From Staphylococcus xylosus NJ (GTDB lineage: Bacteria > Bacillota > Bacilli > Staphylococcales > Staphylococcaceae): a stretch of 64,000 nucleotides of DNA. The position numbers were made by a program, and so were the translations under genes. Positions 57,323-64,000 of this stretch are shown here, piece by piece. Position 1 is the stretch's first letter, and each line of letters starts with the position of its first letter. The notes beneath the pieces are model-generated. The model saw only the letters and a list, made by a program, of their open reading frames with translations, had not been told where the DNA came from and made no database searches. The DNA lies in NCBI RefSeq assembly GCF_000338275.1, contig NZ_ANMR01000022.1, forward strand, positions 62,001 through 126,000. The letters are read 5' to 3'.

Positions 57323-58069
57323 TTAGGCTAAGTATTTGTGTAATTTTTTCTTCAAAAATAATGGTGATACTTGATATAATTTTAAAAGATAATGAACAAG
57401 TTGGGGCTTGTTTATTTCCTCTTTTTTCTTTTGAATACCTTTTACTATAGTTTCTGCCAATTTATCAGAATTTAATATAAATGTTTTATTCATGTTTTTA
57501 TATAGTCCATGTATATCAGCTTTCTTTAAAAAAGGAGTGTCTATTGGTCCTGGATTTACTACAAGAACATGGTAATTAGGCTCTTCCATTCTCAAAGTAT
57601 TTAATATTTGAGTAAATGCCGCTTTTGAAGCTCCGTAATGACCAGTACCTTTATCTGTTATTAGTGAAGCAAAGCTAGAAATCCCTACAATTGTTGGTTC
57701 TTCAACAAAAAACTTTCGTAAAACATTCAATAAAATAGAAAAATTAATCGTATTAATTTTATAAATTTCATTCATTTTCTCTATAGAGATTGAAGACATA
57801 TTTTCTATATAACTCAAACCTGCACAATGTATAAAACCATCTATATCATGGCTTAATTTATCCTCTAATAATGTTAAATCTTCAACATTTAATAAATCAC
57901 ATTCTAAAGATTGAACATTTTTGTTATTTTTAAATAATTCAATTTGGTTAAATTTATATAAATCTCGGGATAGAATAGTAACTTTACATCCTTTGTTAAG
58001 CAATGTTTTTACGATAGAGTAACCTAAACCACTTGTTCCCCCAGTAATAATATAATGCTTATTATCCAC
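57323..58069 (-). CDS. Short-chain dehydrogenase/reductase upstream of the NRPS
   Basis: The 248-residue protein is a classical SDR: nucleotide-binding GGTSGLGYSIVKTLL, HCAGLSY (NNAG position), active-site serine in GISSFASL and catalytic YGASK near 150. Its start is GTG with AAGGAG seven bases upstream. It lies 245 bases before the NRPS on the same strand with no clear terminator between. It may reduce the NRPS product or a precursor, or be a stand-alone enzyme. The C-terminal end is hydrophobic and basic. Confidence 0.85.
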   Translation of the reverse strand: MDNKHYIITGGTSGLGYSIVKTLLNKGCKVTILSRDLYKFNQIELFKNNKNVQSLECDLLNVEDLTLLEDKLSHDIDGFIHCAGLSYIENMSSISIEKMNEIYKINTINFSILLNVLRKFFVEEPTIVGISSFASLITDKGTGHYGASKAAFTQILNTLRMEEPNYHVLVVNPGPIDTPFLKKADIHGLYKNMNKTFILNSDKLAETIVKGIQKKKEEINKPQLVHYLLKLYQVSPLFLKKKLHKYLA

Positions 58070-58463
58070 GATAACACTCCTTTTAATTATAATTTAAAAT
58101 CAAAACATAATAACATTCATGATAATAACATAAAAATCAATTATAAATCATTTTATATATATTCTCTAATCAATAAAATACATCTTTATATAATATTAAA
58201 ACAATCAAAAACAATAGGAGGCTATTCAAAGTGAAATAAAACCAAATATTTTTCTGCGTATTAATTCAATAATTCACAATCATATTTATTGTACTCATCA
58301 AAAAAAGTTGACAGTGTAATTCCAATGTTTCATTTATATATTAATCTCTTTCCTTCAGAAAGACAGATAATTTTATACAACAAAAAAACTGCCATACAAA
58401 TCAATGACTTGAAGGCAGTTTGAAGCATATATTTTAGTATTATATTTTAACATTTACTTCTGA
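58070..58463. other. Intergenic region upstream of the SDR gene
   Basis: AT-rich promoter region for the SDR-NRPS pair. An AGGAGG with a GTG (58218-58234) is followed at once by a stop codon, so no peptide is called. The permease terminator lies at 58386-58421. Confidence 0.5.
58386..58421 (-). terminator. Terminator after the amino-acid permease
   Basis: AAACTGCC and GGCAGTTT pair around a 20-base loop; on the minus strand a run of seven T follows. Confidence 0.8.
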
Positions 58464-59885
58464 CTATTTTTGCTGTCCATTCGTCTTAATAATATAGAAC
58501 AGGTAGTATAATATACCGATGACAAACCAAATCAATGTATAGAATTTAGCTTGTCCACTTAAACCCCAAAATACTGCAAATACACAAATAAAGATAAGTA
58601 TTGGCATAACAGGATACAAAGGTAATTTAAATGCTGGTAATGGCAAATCTTTACCTTCTCGTTTACGTAAAGCAAAAATACCCACTGTTACAAACATAAA
58701 GGCTACTAACGTTCCTGCTGTAATTAATTGAGCCAAGAACCCAAATGGGAATACAGATCCAACAATTACTGCAACGATAGATAATACGACTAAAGCGCGA
58801 TTTGGTAAGTTTTTATTGTTCAATTTACCTAACCAAGATGGAAGGATTCCATCTCTACCAAATGAGTAAAGTAAGCGCGAACCAGCTAACATCATTCCAA
58901 TTAACGCAGTAAACATACCAATGACAGAAATAGCTTGTACAATAATTGCAATCGTACCATGACCGCTTGTACGTAATGCCCATCCAACTGGTTCAGCATT
59001 GTTTTTATATTCACTATAATCAAACATACCAACTAGCACTAATGCTACAATGACAAATAACGTCACGGCAATTAGTAATGATCCTAAAATCCCTCTAGGC
59101 ATCGTTTTTTGAGGATTAATAGCTTCACCAGAATTAGCAGCGATAGAATCAAAACCAATGTAAGCAACAAATATAACAGAACTACCTGCATAAATTCCCT
59201 GCCAACCACCGAAAGCACCTGCTGCAGTTTCTTTATATTCAGGAATAAATGGTACATAATGTCCTATATCTATTACAGACAAACCTACTATTATAAATAG
59301 GAAAATTGCTAGCACTTTTAACACGACTAATATATTCTGTACTCGTGCTGTTTCTGAAGTACCTCTAGACAATAATAAAGCAGTAATAACAACCACAATT
59401 GCTGCTATCAAGTCTATTACCCCACCATCAGTACCTAATGAATTAGAAAGTGAATTAGGTAGTGAAATATGGAAGGGGTCTAACAGCCCTCTTAAATTTG
59501 CCGAAAAACCAGAGGCTACAAAGGAAACTGCAATTAAATATTCAGCGATTAATGCCCAACCAACAATCCAACCAAAAAATTCTCCAAATAATATACTAAT
59601 CCAAGTATATGCAGAGCCTGCAAAAGGCATTACTGTTGCCATTTCAGCATATACAAATGCAACCATAGCTGCTACAATTGCTGCAACTAAAAAGGATAGA
59701 CTGACGGAAGGCCCCGTATGATCCGCAGCCACAACCCCTGGCAATGTAAAAATAGCAGTTGAAACTATTGTCCCAACACCTAATGCTAAAAAGTCCTTAA
59801 CGCGAAGTGTACGTTCTAAGTGCGCATCTTTATTTTGATAGCGCGATACATCTTCTTTACGTAGTATTCTATGTATCAGATTCAT
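58464..59885 (-). CDS. APC-family amino-acid permease
   Basis: The 473-residue protein has twelve predicted membrane helices and the APC start LRVKDFLALGVGTIVSTAIFTLPGVVAADHTGPSV (near 25-60), with the unwound helix-1 GVGTIVSTAIF pattern. FVAYIGFDSIAANSGEAINPQKTMP (near 240) is the helix-6 region of the cationic amino-acid transporter group (YfnA-like). AGGAGA seven bases upstream selects ATG 59885. The substrate is probably an amino acid but cannot be named. Confidence 0.87.
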   Translation of the reverse strand: MNLIHRILRKEDVSRYQNKDAHLERTLRVKDFLALGVGTIVSTAIFTLPGVVAADHTGPSVSLSFLVAAIVAAMVAFVYAEMATVMPFAGSAYTWISILFGEFFGWIVGWALIAEYLIAVSFVASGFSANLRGLLDPFHISLPNSLSNSLGTDGGVIDLIAAIVVVITALLLSRGTSETARVQNILVVLKVLAIFLFIIVGLSVIDIGHYVPFIPEYKETAAGAFGGWQGIYAGSSVIFVAYIGFDSIAANSGEAINPQKTMPRGILGSLLIAVTLFVIVALVLVGMFDYSEYKNNAEPVGWALRTSGHGTIAIIVQAISVIGMFTALIGMMLAGSRLLYSFGRDGILPSWLGKLNNKNLPNRALVVLSIVAVIVGSVFPFGFLAQLITAGTLVAFMFVTVGIFALRKREGKDLPLPAFKLPLYPVMPILIFICVFAVFWGLSGQAKFYTLIWFVIGILYYLFYIIKTNGQQK

Positions 59886-60101
59886 TTTTATATCTCCTAG
59901 CTTTTTTAAAACAAACATGTTTTTAAGTATAATGATTTTTGAAACTATTGTACATGCCATTTTAAAAAAGAATTATTATTTTTAAGTAATTTTACCTAGG
60001 TTACTTTAAAGTGCGTACTTACATTTCCCTAATAAGAGGTTTAAAATGGCGTTCATAGGTAATAATTTACTAAAATTCATTTAATAAAAAGGAGTATAAC
60101 A

Positions 60102-60935
60102 ATGCAAAATATAACTTTTAATAATGGCAATACAATGCCACAACTTGGCTTAGGCGTCTTTAGAGTAGAAAATGATGATACAGCGAAAAATGCAGTAAAG
60201 CATGCAATCATTAACGGATATCGTAGTATTGATGCAGCGTTAGTTTATGCTAATGAAGAAATGGTTGGACAAGGTATACAAGAAGGTATAGAAGCCGCAG
60301 GTATTAATAGAGAAGATTTATTTATCACATCTAAATTATGGTTAAATCACTATGGTAAAGATAACGTGAAAGATGGCTATGAAACGTCATTAAATAATCT
60401 TGGCTTAGATTACTTAGACCTATACCTTATTCACTGGCCAGGTACAAACGAATCACTCATGTTAGAAACTTGGGAAGGTATGGAAGCACTATATGATGAG
60501 GGCAAAGTTAAAAATATTGGTGTTAGTAACTTTACAATTGAACAATTAGAGTTGCTAGAAGCGAAAACGACTATTAAACCAGTTATTAACCAAGTAGAAT
60601 TTCACCCATACTTTACTCAAGAACCGTTAAGAAAATATTTAGCTTCAGCATCTATTCAAATGGAATCTTGGTCACCTTTAATGAATGCTGAAATCCTTAC
60701 AGATGAGACAATAAATGCTATAGCTGACGAAACTGGAAAATCTCCTGCACAAATTGTAATCAGATGGAACATTGAGCATGGTGTTGTTACAATTCCTAAA
60801 TCTGTGACGCCACATAGAATTGAAGAAAATATAAATGTTTTTGACTTTTCATTAACTGAAGCACAAATTAATCGTATTGATGCTTTAAACCAAGATAAAA
60901 GAATTGGTCCAAATCCTGTAGAATTTAATGGATAA
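60102..60935 (+). CDS. Aldo/keto reductase
   Basis: The 277-residue NADPH enzyme is complete. The AKR tetrad is visible as aspartate and tyrosine in SIDAALVYANEE (near 46-53), lysine in FITSKLWL (near 77) and histidine in YLIHWPG (near 110). Cofactor binding follows in IPKSVTPHRIEEN. It reduces aldehydes, methylglyoxal or ketones; relatives in Firmicutes include YvgN. AAGGAG precedes the ATG. It is a single gene ended at 60947-60990. Confidence 0.9.
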   Translation: MQNITFNNGNTMPQLGLGVFRVENDDTAKNAVKHAIINGYRSIDAALVYANEEMVGQGIQEGIEAAGINREDLFITSKLWLNHYGKDNVKDGYETSLNNLGLDYLDLYLIHWPGTNESLMLETWEGMEALYDEGKVKNIGVSNFTIEQLELLEAKTTIKPVINQVEFHPYFTQEPLRKYLASASIQMESWSPLMNAEILTDETINAIADETGKSPAQIVIRWNIEHGVVTIPKSVTPHRIEENINVFDFSLTEAQINRIDALNQDKRIGPNPVEFNG

Positions 60936-60946
60936 ATAATTAATAG

Positions 60947-60990
60947 AGTGGAACAACAATCATTTTATAATATATGATTACTGTTCCACT
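60947..60990. terminator. Bidirectional terminator between AKR and FhuD2-like genes
   Basis: AGTGGAACA and TGTTCCACT form the outer stem, with CAATCAT/ATGATTA inside and T-rich tails on both strands. Confidence 0.85.
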
Positions 60991-61002
60991 TCTTTTTATC
61001 CA

Positions 61003-61902
61003 TTATTTCATTAAATTATTTTTTAGTTCTTTTCTTTGAAATGCTAATGAATACGGATCATTGTACCAATACGTCTCGGCTTTTACTTTAATAATATGAT
61101 TATTTTTAACAGCAGGAATTTGTTGCCACATATTTGTTTTTTCAAATTCTGGTTGAGCTTTACCTTCACTCATCGTGATAATATAGTCGCCAGCATACTT
61201 CGGTAGTTGTTCTTGTGATAATTCTTTCCAACCATCTTTTTTGACTTCTTTTTCTAAGGGAGTAGGCATATTTAAATCAAATGCTTGATATAACACTTCT
61301 CCACCACGCCCCCACTCTGGGCCAAATGCATAGATAGTTTTGCTAAAATCATCAAAAATTGAAACTGTTGCGTTTTCTCCTATATGCCTTTTGATTTCTT
61401 TAGAATCTTTAGCAGTTTGAGCTTTCCATTTTTCCACCCAGTCTTTAGCTTCTTTCTCCTTACCAAGTATCTTACCTAATTCAATTTGTGTATCTAAATA
61501 ATCCTTATTACCATATTCGATTGGTAATGTTGCAGCAATTTTTTTATATTTTTTAATGTTTTTATCAGTAGTATCAACAATAATTAAATCTGGCTTAAGT
61601 TTTGCAACTTTTTCCACATCGTTTTCATTTAGCTTGGCAGTATTTTTAAATTTATCTTTTAGAACATTACTCTTTTCTATATCTTTAGTAACACCTATAA
61701 TATTGCCGCCTAAATATTTTATGCCACCTGCATATGTATTAGCCACAACTGCAATACGCTTTGGATGTTTCGGGATATCAACTTTCTTACCACTGCCTAA
61801 GGTATAACTTTTCGTACTTTCTTCCTCATTAGATTTTGACTCGTTACTACACGCTGAGAGCAGCAGTACTGCTAAAATAATGAAACTTACTAATTGCTTC
61901 AT
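61003..61902 (-). CDS. fhuD2: Ferric-hydroxamate siderophore-binding lipoprotein, FhuD2-like
   Basis: The 299-residue protein has a lipoprotein signal ending LLSAC and a class III periplasmic-binding fold. Features shared with S. aureus FhuD2 as I remember it are PKRIAVVANTYAGGIKYLG (near 55), WGRGGEVLYQAF (near 192) and TYWYNDPYSLAF near the end. It would bind ferrichrome or ferrioxamine outside the membrane and pass it to FhuBG, whose genes are not here. GGAGGG selects ATG 61902. A Fur box lies 16 bases upstream, so iron shortage should induce it. Confidence 0.88.
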   Translation of the reverse strand: MKQLVSFIILAVLLLSACSNESKSNEEESTKSYTLGSGKKVDIPKHPKRIAVVANTYAGGIKYLGGNIIGVTKDIEKSNVLKDKFKNTAKLNENDVEKVAKLKPDLIIVDTTDKNIKKYKKIAATLPIEYGNKDYLDTQIELGKILGKEKEAKDWVEKWKAQTAKDSKEIKRHIGENATVSIFDDFSKTIYAFGPEWGRGGEVLYQAFDLNMPTPLEKEVKKDGWKELSQEQLPKYAGDYIITMSEGKAQPEFEKTNMWQQIPAVKNNHIIKVKAETYWYNDPYSLAFQRKELKNNLMK

Positions 61903-61917
61903 TTGAACCCTCCTATT

Positions 61918-61930
61918 GATAATGATTATC
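61918..61930. promoter_or_regulatory. Fur box of the FhuD2-like gene
   Basis: GATAATGATTATC is a perfect palindrome, apart from the central base, that matches the Fur box core. It lies just upstream of the lipoprotein start. Confidence 0.85.
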
Positions 61931-62116
61931 ACTATTAATTATATTCTATGCCCAGTATTAATAATAATCAATATATTTATTTGAATTTTAAAATTAATAA
62001 CAGATATAAGTAATTTAAGCTTTTATTTTACGTCTTGGGTTGATTTATTTATTAAATAATTTACTTACATGGCATTGAAGTTATAAGGTAAGTTTATTAA
62101 CTCATGAAACAAAATA

Positions 62117-62144
62117 AGTGGCTGGGAGATAACTCCCAACCACT
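62117..62144 (-). terminator. Terminator after the small unknown gene
   Basis: AGTGGCTGGGAG and CTCCCAACCACT pair around ATAA, with a moderate T-rich tail on the minus strand. Confidence 0.7.
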
Positions 62145-62156
62145 CTCACGTTAAAT

Positions 62157-62453
62157 TTATTCCATACGTTTTAATATTTCTAATTTAATCACTTTTAATG
62201 CTTCGCTATATTCTCTATTTGTACTTTCTTGAGCATTAATGATTAATAGTTCAACAAGTTCTATGTCGCTTTTTTCGCTAACCTCATGTTCAAATTGATG
62301 TAAGTGTTCTTCAGATGTTTTAGCATTTTGCTTTTCTATTTGATAATATTGATCAGCGCCTAAGCCACCTTCCTCAATCATGACAGATATCCCACTTGAA
62401 CGTGTTTCATTCAGTCTTTTCACTTTAATGCATTTATTTTCACGAATAATCAT
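62157..62453 (-). CDS. Small cytoplasmic protein of unknown function
   Basis: The 98-residue acidic protein has a beta-like start (MIIRENKCIKVKRLNETRSS) and a helical rest (SEKSDIELVELLIINAQEST and SEALKVIKLEILKRM). There is no membrane segment. AGGAGGG seven bases before the ATG and a terminator after the stop support it as a real gene. No family is recognised. Confidence 0.65.
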   Translation of the reverse strand: MIIRENKCIKVKRLNETRSSGISVMIEEGGLGADQYYQIEKQNAKTSEEHLHQFEHEVSEKSDIELVELLIINAQESTNREYSEALKVIKLEILKRME

Positions 62454-62856
62454 TTGAATCCCTCCTAATTTAATGCGTATTTTAAAGTATACTACTGCTT
62501 ATATAAACATCACATTGCTTCTAGAATTAGATTGACTTCAAATAATCTAGCTGACTTTAATCATTATGTATCGTATTATCTTCATAAATCTCAAGTAGTT
62601 AGCTATTAAAATTATTATTTACTAAAGTGTATTATTACATCTTAGTAATTACAACTTCTTTGCTCACTATACTATACCCATTTCTATAATTAATTATGGA
62701 TTACTAAATAATTTCTTTTTTACTACTTAAAACAATGTATGTCTCTTTCAAAAATGTTTAACAAAGTTTTCATAAATACAATATTACAACGACTTTTATT
62801 GCTTAAAATATAATTATATAATTGATAATGATTATTATTATGAAAGAGTGATAAAT
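62454..62856. other. Intergenic region upstream of feoA
   Basis: About 400 AT-rich bases between divergent genes, holding both promoter regions and the Fur box at 62824-62836. No gene was seen. Confidence 0.55.
62824..62836. promoter_or_regulatory. Fur box of feoAB
   Basis: GATAATGATTATT differs from the Fur core at the last base only and lies 20 bases before the feoA start. Confidence 0.75.
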
Positions 62857-63093
62857 ATGTTGAATTTAAAGACTGGTATTTTAGACAAAAATTATAAAAT
62901 CAAAGGTATAGAAATTAAAAACAAGCACATGACCCAACGTCTTAATGCTTTAGGTTTAACCCCTGGATCGAAATTAAAGATTAAACAAAAATGCTTATTT
63001 AGTGGCCCTTGTATTCTAGAAATAAATGGTCAAAATTTAAGTATCCGTGGTTGTGATGCATGTCATATTTTACTAGAGGAAGCCCATGGCTAA
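62857..63093 (+). CDS. feoA: Ferrous iron transport protein A
   Basis: The 78-residue SH3-like protein ([21 protein letters not shown], then [16 protein letters not shown]) assists FeoB in ferrous iron uptake on the cytoplasmic side. AAAGAGTG seven bases upstream selects ATG 62857 over an in-frame GTG at 62848. It ends inside the start of feoB with an eight-base overlap. Fur control is likely from the box upstream. Confidence 0.9.
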   Translation: MLNLKTGILDKNYKIKGIEIKNKHMTQRLNALGLTPGSKLKIKQKCLFSGPCILEINGQNLSIRGCDACHILLEEAHG

Positions 63094-64000
63094 TAGTTTC
63101 TGTATTTTAGGAAACCCTAATGTAGGGAAAACCTCATTATTTAACGCATTAACTGGCACATACGAATATGTAGGTAACTGGAGCGGAGTCACTGTCGAGA
63201 AGAAGGTAGGGCGTCTTAAAGATAATGCTGGAAATCTCATTGATTTACCAGGCATATATGAATTATCTCCTATTTCAAAAGATGAGACGGTAGTTACTGA
63301 CTACTTATTAAAAAATGAATTTTCTGGCATGATTAATATAGTTGATGCTAGCCAATTACAACGAAATTTACAATTAACCGTTCAATTACTGGAACTTGGT
63401 GCACCAATAATTATAGGGCTAAATATGATTGATGTTGCTGCGAAACGTGGTATTCATATTAATCAAGAGACACTCATGAAAAAATTAAAAGTACCTTTAT
63501 TTCCTATTATCGCTAGAAATGGCAAAGGTACTAAAAATTTATTAAATGCACTAAATGATCCACATCTATCTAGAAATTCCCCATTACATATTAATTATGG
63601 TGAAGCTATAGAAAACACAATTCAAAACATATCAGAACAGCTTTTGAAGTACAGTAATTTCGACAGACACTTATTACGCTTTATCGCCATACAATTTTTG
63701 TTAGATAACATAAAAATCTATGAACTTCTTGATAAAAATTTAATTACTCGAATTGAACCTTTACGCCAAAAGCTAGCCGCTTCTCAATCCATTGATATTC
63801 GAGCAGTAATCCTGCAAAAACGAAACGCTTATATAGATAATTTGTTAAACGATGTCGTGGAATATCCTGATGAAGAACGACAATATTTTTCATCACGTTT
63901 AGATAAATTATTAACGCACAAATTTCTTGGTATTCCTATATTCCTAGGTATTATGTGGTTGATATTTCAAATCACATTTACTTGGGTCGGTACACCACTA
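63086..64000 (+). CDS. feoB: Ferrous iron transport protein B (5' part, cut by the window end)
   Basis: The frame opens at ATG 63086 and is still open at the last base, giving about 305 residues. The N-terminal G domain is clear: G1 [17 protein letters not shown]2 threonine in GVTVEKK, G3 [10 protein letters not shown] and G4 NMID. The first membrane helix begins near residue 288 ([15 protein letters not shown]). FeoB is the GTP-dependent ferrous iron permease, about 660-700 residues in full. It is translationally coupled to feoA through the overlap. Confidence 0.92.
   Translation, partial: MANSFCILGNPNVGKTSLFNALTGTYEYVGNWSGVTVEKKVGRLKDNAGNLIDLPGIYELSPISKDETVVTDYLLKNEFSGMINIVDASQLQRNLQLTVQLLELGAPIIIGLNMIDVAAKRGIHINQETLMKKLKVPLFPIIARNGKGTKNLLNALNDPHLSRNSPLHINYGEAIENTIQNISEQLLKYSNFDRHLLRFIAIQFLLDNIKIYELLDKNLITRIEPLRQKLAASQSIDIRAVILQKRNAYIDNLLNDVVEYPDEERQYFSSRLDKLLTHKFLGIPIFLGIMWLIFQITFTWVGTPL

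Noticed and set aside
58218..58240. AGGAGG followed by GTG, looking like a gene start
   Set aside because: The second codon after GTG is TAA, so only two residues would be made.

Overview
The window is about 64 kb of low-GC Firmicute chromosome. Gene content and order point to the genus Staphylococcus: a T-box-controlled metI-metC-metF-metE operon beside parB, a five-gene fad beta-oxidation operon, mntABC, several wall-teichoic-acid type enzymes, a FhuD2-like lipoprotein, feoAB, and many short GC-rich stem-loops in AT-rich spacers. The species cannot be fixed from sequence alone. The content differs in several places from what I know of S. aureus, so a coagulase-negative species is likely. 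No rRNA, tRNA, CRISPR array, insertion sequence or prophage was recognised.

Layout. 0-2.5 kb: flavohaemoglobin hmp and chromosome-partition parB (both minus). 2.6-10.2 kb: methionine operon behind a T-box leader, ending in a cyclase-family gene. 10.6-15.3 kb: an orphan CysJ-like flavoprotein, a BNR-repeat protein, a LytTR regulator with a DUF3021 membrane protein, and a DUF4188 gene broken by one in-frame TAG. 15.3-23.3 kb: fadXEDBA (minus), with two candidate CcpA sites. 23.6-24.0 kb: two tandem copies of an 18-residue hydrophobic peptide gene, the second with a run of nine G in its ribosome binding site. 24.2-28.7 kb: an MgtE-type transporter and mntABC, both preceded by the same MntR-type box. 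29-33.4 kb: a MarR regulator with a perfect palindromic operator and an NTF2-like gene, then a LacI regulator facing an NRAMP-like transporter and a DHDPS-family lyase that carries two LacI/CcpA-type operators.

33.5-39.7 kb: an acyltransferase-3 membrane protein, a NorB-like efflux pump, a HAD phosphatase, a CidR-like LysR regulator, a thioesterase and two unknown small proteins. 39.9-49.1 kb: cell-envelope block with an OatA-like acyltransferase, a TarS/TarP-like glycosyltransferase and two large CDP-glycerol glycerophosphotransferase-type enzymes, one with two tandem catalytic domains and one fused to a GT2 domain. 49.5-52.1 kb: two unknown genes, one a long coiled-coil protein with a C-terminal membrane anchor. 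52.7-58.1 kb: a reductase (SDR) gene followed by a single-module nonribosomal peptide synthetase (C-A-T-C) that stops exactly at a module boundary. 58.4-64 kb: an amino-acid permease, an aldo/keto reductase, a Fur-controlled FhuD2-like lipoprotein, a small unknown protein and feoA-feoB, with feoB running off the window.

The likeliest undescribed items are the duplicated 18-residue peptide genes at 23.7-23.9 kb and the SDR plus C-A-T-C synthetase pair. Secondary points are the shared metal-regulator box linking MgtE to manganese, and an NRAMP homologue without its usual metal-binding motifs in a catabolic-looking operon. Family assignments rest on reading motifs and on memory of the families; no search was run.
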